This document shows, one piece after another, positions 54,960 through 64,000 of a stretch of DNA of 64,000 nt. Numbering within the stretch: position 1 is the stretch's first letter; each line of letters starts with the position of its first letter. Below the pieces are notes generated by a model, which searched no databases, was not told where the DNA came from, and saw only the letters and a list, made by a program, of their open reading frames with translations. Made by a program: the position numbers and the translations under genes. The DNA is from Dendrolimus kikuchii (lineage: Eukaryota > Arthropoda > Insecta > Lepidoptera > Lasiocampidae): positions 10,947,338 through 11,011,337 of the forward strand of contig CM034401.1 in assembly GCA_019925095.2 (NCBI GenBank), given 5' to 3'.

Positions 54960-55269
54960 TTAGAATGTCGAAGAGGTATATAAGCGCGACGAAAGGAAGG
55001 AGAAGAGAGCAAAGGGATCAAAAGGGATTTCAAACTGCGCGACAACGATACGGCGGAGCATCAAGACAGTGAAGCTTCAAGATTATTCAGTCGCGAGACG
55101 AGACACAGTCGCGGAACATAAGTCGAACGGATCGAAACGTGAGTCAATCGAGAAAAGCGTATGCATAATTCGAAAAGGTATTTTTTATTTATTTAATTTT
55201 TAGTCAAATAAAGGCAGTTTCTCTTAAATGGATGTTTTCTTCCATTCCCGATACCGACAGCAGGTAACA
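54960..55269 (+). promoter_or_regulatory. Possible solo-LTR / Pol II promoter unit
   Basis: GGTATATAAGCGCG (TATA-like, 54975) is followed by a GA- and CG-rich transcribed-looking tract, AAATAAAGG (polyadenylation-like, 55206) and an end CAGCAGGTAACA. TGTTAC at 54524 or TGTTAG at 54822 could be the opposite LTR edge. No target duplication was found, so the LTR reading is tentative. Confidence 0.3.
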
Positions 55270-55854
55270 GTATATTAACTGATATCTCATTTTATTTACA
55301 TCATACATATAATCAATGACACTTGAACACATAATCCTGATAATTATAAGAAAGAACAATTAAATTATATCTACTTATTTAACGGAAATAAGCGTTTAAA
55401 CTTATATTTAATTTAAAAACCCTGATTAAGTTTGAAAATTTTAATTGATACAATTTTTGCGTCATAGACTAATAATCCTCTTCAAGTCAGATTTAGAAAG
55501 TTCTCCTTTCTCTTATTAAAATGTACACGGAAATTGTACGTAAGAACAATTATATTAAAACACGTTACATGTTGTTCATAACCTACATAAACATATAAAT
55601 GTATATGTAACCGAACGATTCTCTTCTAAATACAAATCGGACTTAGTTATGCAACCCGGAGTTATACATAATCGATCAATACAATTTGGTCGTGTTTAAT
55701 ATATCGGAAGACTAGAAATGACAATAGCCAATAAAAAATAAGAACTAGAGAGATGCCTTTGGACACCTGGTTGGAACGAAGTTCCTTTTTCATATAAAAT
55801 GTAGCATAAAACGTCATTCTCCATAAACAAACAAATAATATAAAATAAAGAAAA

Positions 55855-56056
55855 CTGGCCGACCCGTGCTCACTTCGCCGGGCGTCATTAAAAATTTAAT
55901 AAGTATTACTAGTCATAATCAATAATAGCCTATGTCACTCAGGAATAATGTAGCTTTCTACTGGTGAAAGAATTCTTAAAATCTGCTCGATAGTTCAACT
56001 TATTACTTCTTACAAACAAACCCACAAAGTGTACCCCTTTATAATATTAGTAAAGA
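55855..56056 (-). mobile_element. Decayed Helitron
   Basis: The minus-strand start TCTTTACTAATATTATAAAG parallels the 5' end at 21655. The other end CGGGTCGGCC has lost CTAG. Internal GGTGAAAGAATTCTTAAAAT matches the family. Confidence 0.6.
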
Positions 56057-56124
56057 TAAGTAATAAGTGTAGATATGCATAATGTAAAAACTGAAAATTA
56101 AATTAATTTGAATTTAAAAACATA

Positions 56125-56356
56125 TTTTTTTTTATTGGATGAGTTCAACAGACAGGCAGACGGCCCACTTGATGGAAAGAGGTTACTATCGCCTATGGAC
56201 ATTTACAACACCAAAGGTGCTACAACTGCGCTGCTGCTCTCTTAAGGGAGATTGGAACCTGGTCACTAATGCCGGAACACAAATCAAGGTTGTTATGGCG
56301 GCATATTCTAGACCAGGGGTGGTAGTCATCCAATCGGGCAAATACCCTACCACGTG
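56125..56356 (-). repeat. SINE-like family A, truncated copy
   Basis: From the T-run and GATGAGTTCAACAGACAGGC to AATACCCTACCACGTGG, where it loses the 5' third of the family. Confidence 0.85.
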
Positions 56357-56597
56357 GTAAAACACAGTCGAATTGAGAAAGTCCTCCTTTTTGAGAAGTC
56401 GGTTAAAAATATTAAATTATATTAAAAAAAAACACGTGCAAGTGAGCTGCAGTATCGCACAAATGTGGCTGAATAACAACGGCGGTTACAAGAGCTTCTA
56501 ATTTCTAAACAGCGAATATTACACACTGATGTATATTATTTTATTTTAGATCTTACTTATTTTATTGTATTAAAGTTCAAAATACTACTACAAAATG

Positions 56598-56772
56598 CTA
56601 GTAGGGGAAGTTGGAGGTGACCGGGCCAGGTTAGGTCCATTCTTTATGTCATCTTAGTTATAAATCCAAATGTGTTGCTATCGAATGATTGAAGAGTTAT
56701 TCTTTCTCATGTTTCTGTGATTATGATATGTTTTTATTGATTTCTTTATGCGAAATTTCGATAACGCTTACA
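56598..56772. repeat. Interspersed repeat, inverse partner of 36725
   Basis: GACCGGGCCAGGTTAGGTCC, TATGTCATCTTAGTTATAAA and CCAAATGTGTTGCTATCGAA. Type unknown. Confidence 0.65.
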
Positions 56773-57337
56773 TATGTTTATCAAGTGTATTCCTAAAATA
56801 CAACTCTATATTTATTAGAAGAAAGAAAATATAAGCTAAGTAGAGATAAATTAAATCTAAAATGATAGATAAACTAGCAGATCATTGTCAGCAGCTGCTA
56901 TGCCCAGAAGGCAAGTTGCATTGCCACACTGTATGCTGATTCGTTGTGCAGATCATTTTAACGTTGACATCTTTATACATAAAGCCGTTCTTAGAATTGA
57001 TAGCATTGTAAATAACTTGGGGACTTTAATTGTAATAAATTAAAGTTGCAAAAACGCCATTGTCTGTTATTTAAATAATATCAAGAAAATGTTGGTTACT
57101 TTTTGCGTTTATTTGTGACATTTTATAACACAGCTACTGATGTATATACCATAATATGTGTAAGCGTTGCAGCGTCGCAAAATATGCTAGGGACTGTGTA
57201 TAGCTGACAACAGGAGCTATATTGTGTGATATTAACTAAAATTAATTCTTAATCTTCAATAAATAAATTAACAATGGTGTAAAAATTAAAGCTAATAGTA
57301 ATTAAAAACTAAATCTTATTAATTTGGCAAGATGTAC

Positions 57338-57918
57338 TCAAGAGCGATCACTTTCTTCCCTATGATTAGCCGGTTTTATTTTTGATAATTCTTTCTTATT
57401 TTTCGTTCGTACTTCCTCCTGTTGCTCACTCCTTCTTTCCACTTGATAACCCAAATCTTTAATATGTCTGTAATCATTTCCGTAATAATATTGTTTCAGC
57501 CAATCTGAATTCGCTGGAACTTCTTCTATAGTCTCTAAATCTTCTCCAAATGTATGTTCATCGTGATCACTATGGTGCGTAAAATCGCTATAGTGTGTGT
57601 CATAGTTATCGTGAGTTGGATTCTTGTATTGTATTGTGGAATGTTTCTCATTTTTGTAACCGGCATTAACGTATATTACTTTTTTATCGTATCTATCACT
57701 GAAAGCGTTGTTTCGAAGAAGTGTGAACACTGCCCCTGAGAGTGCCATATTGTTAAGTATTCCAACACCGACCACCATCATCTTCAGGGCTGGCAACACG
57801 AATGGCAAGATCGCAGACATAATGAGACCAGGAACCATTAAAAATGGTAATATCTTGTAAAATGACTTTTTCATTTTCTTCATACTTCCCCGACCTTGTG
57901 ATTCCTCAGTTTCGTTTT
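57338..57918 (-). CDS. Osiris-like exon 2 (terminal)
   Basis: It encodes NETEESQGRGSMKKMKKSFY, the hydrophobic core VPALKMMVVGVGIL-like region, NNAFSDRYDKKVIYVNAGYK, and THHSDHDEHTFGED, ending KPANHREESDRS and TGA at 57340-57338. Confidence 0.85.
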
Positions 57919-60900
57919 CTGAAAAGTATATAAATATGAATTATTACCACGTTATCGTATTTAATTTCTTAAAATATAGGTAGTCCCAACCCTATAAACA
58001 AAAAATAATTATCAACAATTTTTGTTGTATGGAAAAGTTCAAGAACAGTCTTACCGCATTTCCAAATGGATATCAACTTCTAATTTCTTACCCAGGGTAC
58101 AATATTGTTGTATCCGTAATTTGAGATTACTACCATCATCATCCTAATGTTAAATCGTCTGTCTTACTTTTACTTTGCGATTCGCGCGTTCTTCGGCGTC
58201 CCTTATTATTCATTAGTACATTATCACGGATGTCATCCGTCATGACGTTAAGCTAAGATATTTAGAGCATACTTCTACTGGGAACTAACGGAAGCGACTA
58301 AGCTAGATATTTGTCCCCAACACACTAGTTGCTTTTCGTAAGATGCAATCATACTGGGTGACTCCATTATAGTAAATACACGAAGGTGAAGGATGTCACA
58401 AATAGAGGACTTCCTAACGTTTCGTGTTGTGAGATATCTACAATTATTATACATTGAATAAGTTTCCATAAGTTTGGGCTACGTGGAACTAACAGTGCCA
58501 GCCCAAAGATCTTGAGCCTAACATCAGCATAATAATTTATACAATTACTATATACTAACTGCATGATCTTCTACATTTCTCTGGATTATTGTTTAATGAA
58601 ACATTCAAATTCATACTTTTAAAATTAAATGACAACGTGTATAATTTAATAAGTTGTATATTAATTATGTAGTAGTAGTTATAAGTGCTGTGCTATAGGT
58701 ATCCATAAAATAATTTGCTATTTTTTTTAACAAAACAATATCGAAGGTGAATTAAAACTTATGTTTTGCTATCTAGTTTTTATTTAATGTAATAGGTATA
58801 AATCAACATAATCAACCGCGATATGCAAGAATTGTGTTCTTGTGGAAAATCCTAATTATTTAGTGAAATGTACTTATCAAGGTACGATAAGAATTTCGTT
58901 AGTTGGCATCAGTCAAAGACCTACAATTTGGGACGAGGTCTTATAAGGATCCTGTCTTCTTTTTATTATTTTTAAACTTGTATATTCATGAACAATTGGC
59001 ATTGTCCAGGGACCCAATCTGCTAACACTATCTCGTCAAAATCATATTCACTCAATCGCAGGTTTGCGAATATTCTCTTTAAAATTTTTGGCAGCTTTTC
59101 AATATTCATTTCGGCTAACGCTATTTATCTACTATTATTAATCTGCTGCGACGATATCGACAAGATATTATGGATTTAGTAGATAGAATACGAAATTTGA
59201 CACTATCACAATTGAATCCTACTTTGATATCTTTGTAACGCTAAAACATTGAAATAGCAGAATTGAGCTCTAGGTCCAAAACCCGTCTGAAATCACATTT
59301 AAATAAATCCAGCAAGTGTGAACAAACCCGTAGATAGTTTCTTTAAGTAGCTGTAGTACCCCAATCCGAACGAATCCAAACCAGTCTAAACAATCAGACT
59401 CGTTAGGATTTCACGCAATTCATCCTCCGTTTATACGCAGGAACAATCGCGTGAAAAGTTTTAGTACATTAAATATAGTTTATTGCCAAAACGTAGAACT
59501 ATTTAAAATTCGTGAATGGTTGTTACATACCTATTACGTAAATTAGAGAAACTGAGTCGCATTAATACAAAAATTTTAATATGTAACTTAAATTTTACTA
59601 CATTTTTCTTATCCATAAAAGAAAGAACTAAAGTTACAGCTGGTTCTTCCGAACATCCTCAGTAGTGATAAAAAATTATACACAAAGGAATAAATAATAC
59701 AATAGTTATTATAATTTCGAAATTATGTTTCGTTCATTCATTAAAATAAAACAAAACTATACGCAACTCTTTTTAATACCTATATATTTTTGAATGCATA
59801 AAGGCGCTCTCGAGCCGCATGATTATTCGATTTTAGCAATTATTATATCATCTCAAGCATTGGTTCTCATAAGTACCTTTTTTTTAGGAGGGGGAAATGC
59901 GTTTCGCACACTACCGGGGTCCTTTACTAGGGACTAGACCAAAGCGATGAAAGGTGTCACCCACGAATGGGCGCACCAGAGTCAAATCGCCGGCTTGTGT
60001 GGAGACTCGAAGACTCAATACTCCACTAAAACCACCCTCCTCCCATGTGCCCCCCGCTTGTGGAAGAAAGAGTGTGAGACTTAGAACGTAGTTACGCCCA
60101 CGCTGATTCTAGCGCATCAGTGCTTGAGAATGCCCCGGGAAAGGCAAACTCTCTTCGTCAACAGGGGTGAAGACTCCTCTGCTCCCTAGATAGATGCTAA
60201 AGGGCCCCTGCAGCTGTATTACGGGAGGAGATCTTGCGCATATCTGCGCCTCTGGGACCCCGACTGACGACGTTACCCGTGAGACGCATGCGCACCTCTC
60301 TCCCTTTCTCGTTCCGCGACCTCCTTTTGAGACATGACAGTCTCGCAGAAATTGGCCGCACCCACCCAATGATCGTCGCTATGCAGCATGGCTTGCACCA
60401 AACTGCCCAGCGAATCAATCGGACCTACGAGGGTCTCGAGTTCAATCTCATAGGTACCTACCGTGACTACGGTTAGTGTTTCTGGAAATACTTAGACAGG
60501 TAATATAATTTTCTACTTCAAACCAAGAGCGTTCTTAATAAGAGTACCTATACATATCATATATACTTAACATAATACAAAAACCTGATCAAAGCTTTCT
60601 GTGCGGTCTCCAAAAGGTAAACAAGGAAACCTCCAAAAAGTATATTTAATTTTGTTCTATTACAAAATAAACGCTGAGATATTTTTTTCTTTATTAAATT
60701 TAGTGTAAAATGATTGATTTAAAGATGCGTTAAATCTTGAAAAGATTAGCTATTAAAAAAAACAACTGCAATAAACTATAAACGATGGAGAACACGATGC
60801 ATTTTTTTTAGATTTCTTGTCTGTTAGTTGGTTTGTCTGTTTAATCGGGATTCACGTAAAAACACGTTTTCGCTGATAGACAGAAATTCTTAGACTTAAA

Positions 60901-61942
60901 ATCTGCGCTATTTTTTATCCCGGGAAGCTCGCGGGAATTTTTCTGGGAATTATTTAAAATGAGTTATGAATGTCAAAGAGGCAAGTGAGGTGTGTAAGAA
61001 TAAGCCTAAATGGCACTCTGTTGTTCGTGCCTACCCCGCAAGGGAACTGGCGTGAAGTTATGTATGTATGTATGTATGTATTTAAAATGGCCAGATTAAA
61101 AATCAAATCGAATTCTAATGTGTTTTTTTTTTATTTAATGTAATAAAATGTGTAATATATTTATCCCGGAAATCCCGGAAGAATTTTCTCGTGAGCAGTA
61201 AAATATACCTAGATATACCAAATTCCAAAGTAATCGATGATTTGCAATGCCGTGAAAGAGACTAACATACGATTTTGATAACACCAGTCTTTGACCTAAT
61301 GTGTTCTAGTATGCAAGATATCTCATTCCTTATTCATTTATCTTTATAGATCAACGAAAGTAGCAGAGCACGGTTATTTTTAATTTAATTTTTGTAAATT
61401 TTATCTCTATTTGATGTGGTTTATGTGCTTATTTTTCACAATATATATTTTTGTAATACTGTTTTGAACGCAGACTACATGGAAATAGACTTACTTCTAA
61501 ACACATCAACGTTAAGTTTTCCATTCCCATTAGACGTCAATTGAAATGTGTACCCTGGAATCATTGTTAATGACATTGGACGTTGTTCTAGCAACTTTTC
61601 AGTGTCGTCACACAGCTGTGAATATAACTGTTCTTCAGAACTATTGCTGTACTGATTCCATGGAAACTGTTCTACATCTTCAGTCAGGTTGAACTGTGAG
61701 GTTGTCCCAGTGGCCAAGGATGTAAGTGCTTTTTCCGCTCGCCATACACTTAACGCACTTAAACATTTTGTTGGACCGAGGTGTTTGCCACAGTTTACGA
61801 GTCTAGCGACTGGATGGTTTTTGCTATGGTCGAGTAGTGATCTTATTTTGCGACTGAGCAAATCGTATGGCGATCGCGGCTCGGAGGCGTGCAGCCGGCA
61901 CGAGCATAACGCAAGCGTGAGTATCGCGGCGAGCGCACGCAT
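57338..61942 (-). CDS. Osiris-family-like protein (two coding exons)
   Basis: Exons 61942-61495 and 57918-57338 (minus) splice in frame: donor A|GTAAGT at 61494-61493, acceptor TACTTTTCAG at 57920-57919, the split codon making Lys150. The product is 342 residues. It has a signal peptide MRALAAILTLALCSCRLHA; a two-Cys region NCGKHLGPTKCLSALSVWRA (C51, C60); and N-glycosylation motifs NLT and NSS. A basic KKMKKSFYK precedes a long hydrophobic block (FLMVPGLIMSAILPFVLPAL and on, about 171-217). Then comes a His/Asp/Tyr-rich segment and a Lys-rich tail. This order is that of insect Osiris (DUF1676) proteins, linked to cuticle and endosomes. I do not see the usual AQxLAY motif, so it is divergent and its paralogue number is unknown. 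An in-frame ATG at 62062 would add 40 residues before the signal peptide. Confidence 0.8.
57919..59864. other. Osiris-like gene intron, AT-rich part
   Basis: No repeat with definable ends and no coding signal. Confidence 0.5.
59865..60459 (-). mobile_element. R1-like LINE, 5'-truncated, in Osiris-like intron (copy D)
   Basis: The insert is 59879-60445, T-run at 59879, flanked by a 14-bp duplication with one mismatch: TCTCATAAGTACCT and TCTCATAGGTACCT. Minus-strand coding end: VGPIDSLGSLVQAMLHSDDH, WVGAANFCETVMSQKEVAER, closely paralleling the copy at 9043. A GC-rich 3' UTR follows. Confidence 0.87.
60951..61089 (+). mobile_element. Short tetranucleotide-tailed retroposon in Osiris-like intron
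   Basis: ATGAATGTCAAAGAGGCAAG ... CGTGAAGTT and (ATGT)n, with an 11-bp duplication TATTTAAAATG at 60951-60961 and 61079-61089. Confidence 0.87.
61495..61942 (-). CDS. Osiris-like exon 1
   Basis: It begins at ATG 61942-61940, chosen because a signal peptide starts there. It encodes the secreted N-terminal domain through GYTFQLTSNGNGKLNVDVFR. The frame is open upstream to 62062 without signal-peptide character. The exon is GC-richer than its flanks. Confidence 0.8.
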
Positions 61943-62062
61943 CGCTGTCTCTGGACTGATCGCGCTGTTTCGCCCCTCACCATTCTCACCGTCAAACGGT
62001 AGGGACATTGACATTGTGGTTTCAAGCGAAAGCGAATTCATTTTTCGATTTTTTATTGCCAT

Positions 62063-64000
62063 TACATCGTGTTTATGAAAGTCACTAATTATGTATTACA
62101 TGTTATGCTGCTAACCAGTTTATTGATGGTCCAACTTCAAGGCTTTTCATATTCACGGTTTCTGAATAAAATTAAGCATTGGTGATATAAATTGCCTTAT
62201 AGATTGTTATTAAATTCCTAATTTATAAAATATGTAAAAAATTAAAAATGAAAATATACAAAATAACTACTCTATTCGTTCTATTAGGTAAATCAAGTGT
62301 TCAATTTTTTTTTATAGTTCAGGCCTGTGACATGGCAAAAATTTATTATTACGAGTATCTGTCAAAGCGGGCTTTTAAAGAGCAACGAACATTTTAGATT
62401 TTTCATGTATTATCAACGTTTATACTATAACCGAGAGTGATCTACAATAATTATTTAATTATATTGTACAATACACGGTAATATCATCACGAAACTTTTC
62501 CAAAATAAAAAGTGAAGAAACGCTGTATATTCAATTTTTTTTTTATCAATCATTGAAATTATAAAGAAAATAAACATGATACTTTAACGTGTTACGGAAT
62601 CTGTAATGAAAGTATACCTATATATTATGTGTGTCAAAATTTATAGATATCTATCTATCTGTACAATATATAATACTAGTGGCCGGCCCCAGCTTTTTGG
62701 CGCCGTAGGAAAATTCGAAAAATGCCGCCCCCACCGAGCTTAAAAAAAAAAACTAAAAAAAGCTTTTGTCTCCCAGACCCTGTCTATTCATGTTGTATGT
62801 ACTTGTTGATTTCATAACTCACATATTTTCTACATTCAAGTGAACGATTAATCGACATATATTTTTGGGTATTGTGTTTTTTTTTTTGCTTTAGTTCAAG
62901 CGTTTTTTCAGAAATTTTTGTCGCCCCTAAATTTTGCCGTCATAAGCAGTTACTTACTGTGCCTACCATACAATCTCGAGCCGCCCCTGCGTAAAACTTA
63001 CGGAAAATACAGCTTTTCTATTATAGAAATAACGAAGACTCGTAGTCACAAATCTTTCTGACAGCCCTAATCCAGGACACGATATTGATTATCCACACTC
63101 GATCTTACGCCTATTTTGAAATTCTTACTAATTTCGGTTCGACAGCCTTTTTAAAATTACGCTGGTAATTTCCAAAAACTGTCATCAAAAGCTAAAAATT
63201 CGCGAAAGTACTTATTTAAAATTCAAATTCTAGGTACACCATTCATACGGTTCTGTCATGTTGATTAATGTTTTTCGGCATTCCGCGTGGCCCGGAAATG
63301 GCCTGTATTGCCAAACAAAGTGAAATATTAGCATACACACGGTCACGGACAATCGATGTAGGTATGCAATGTCGCGTATCGCTGCCCAACAGACCCGTCC
63401 ATTTGATCGAGTTTCTCTAGAATCTACGTGCTGTGATTTCTGATGCCAACCACAATCAATTATATTTAAACATTATCATCTCAAATTATTATCATACGCA
63501 TATAGGCGAAGTAGAAAGATATTTGGAAGCATATGGTGAAGGACTTGAGTATACTACAATATACTACATACATGTATAGAATAAGCTATCCAAATAGTAT
63601 TACAAATAAGATTATATACATATATTCTCTACTAGCTACCGCCTTCTTTTAAACCCTGTAACCAAGAATCTTCGTCTTATATGATCCTTCCCTCTTGAAT
63701 ATAGAGAAACAGAGTTTCAGACAGGATAACAAACACAATAAAAAAAAACAGTAATTTATCATTAAGCAACTATAGATAACAGTTTTCACTGACATTTTGG
63801 CTTATTATATATATATCGAAATTACAAACAGACGCTTCAATTTTATTAGTACAGTACTTTGACTGAAAGAATTATATAATATGTATGTTTGCTTACAAGT
63901 CATTAGTTGAGTTTAACAAAATAAAAAGTCTTGAAGTCTTTTTATTTTATTAATATGTATCATATATTCTATCAAAGAAAACTTACTTCTTACTTTGAAT
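62063..64000. other. AT-rich flank, no supported gene
   Basis: 62690-62760 and 62925-63000 contain GCCGCCCC phrases of an eroded interspersed repeat. A short (ATCT)n lies at 62648. The promoter of the Osiris-like gene should lie just above 61942, but I cannot point to a clear TATA or initiator. Confidence 0.45.

Noticed and set aside
61689..62078. 129-codon plus-strand ORF
   Set aside because: Antisense shadow of Osiris-like exon 1, with no domain or start context of its own.
1..64000. CRISPR arrays, prokaryotic operons, defence systems or endogenous viral genes
   Set aside because: No direct-repeat/spacer array, no closely packed ORFs and no viral protein motifs; the repeats present are eukaryotic mobile elements and microsatellites.

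Overview
The window is AT-rich nuclear DNA from an insect, most likely a moth or butterfly. The indicators are spliced genes with GT/AG introns, a lepidopteran-type fatty-acid desaturase, an Osiris-like gene, and the typical lepidopteran mix of Helitrons, R1-like LINEs, mariners, a Penelope-like element and SINEs. I see two convincing host protein genes. Most of the rest is transposon debris and unassigned intergenic or intronic sequence. I see nothing prokaryotic, no CRISPR array and no gene cluster resembling an undescribed enzymatic or defence system. Layout: 1-10.9 kb is repeats: SINE-like pieces, a 144-bp tetranucleotide-tailed retroposon unit, a tRNA-headed SINE, a tandem Helitron pair carrying a 0.4-kb pyrimidine minisatellite, and R1-like LINE ends. 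A possible promoter and non-coding first exon lies at 10.90-11.11 kb. From 11.6 to 35.4 kb come decayed LINEs of at least three kinds, Helitrons, MITEs, a mariner and two unassigned short ORFs. The acyl-CoA desaturase runs from 36.2 to 50.2 kb on the plus strand. It has seven coding exons, 369 codons, all three histidine boxes and a GATD signature. Its introns hold an R1-like LINE with a perfect 16-bp target duplication, a fold-back element, Helitrons, a SINE, a Penelope-like element and a mariner. From 50.2 to 57.3 kb there are more repeats, including a nested SINE pair, a 24-bp perfect hairpin and a possible LTR. The Osiris-like gene runs from 57.3 to 61.9 kb on the minus strand. It has two coding exons joined in frame across a 3.6-kb intron that contains two retro-insertions. 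From 62.1 to 64 kb I recognise nothing coding. The two host genes have no evident shared pathway: one makes unsaturated fatty acyl-CoA in the ER, the other belongs to a cuticle/endosome-associated insect family. The most useful observations concern the mobile elements: complete insertions with readable target duplications, nested insertions that give relative ages, two SINE families sharing one 3' tail, and a LINE C-terminal module repeated in several decayed copies.
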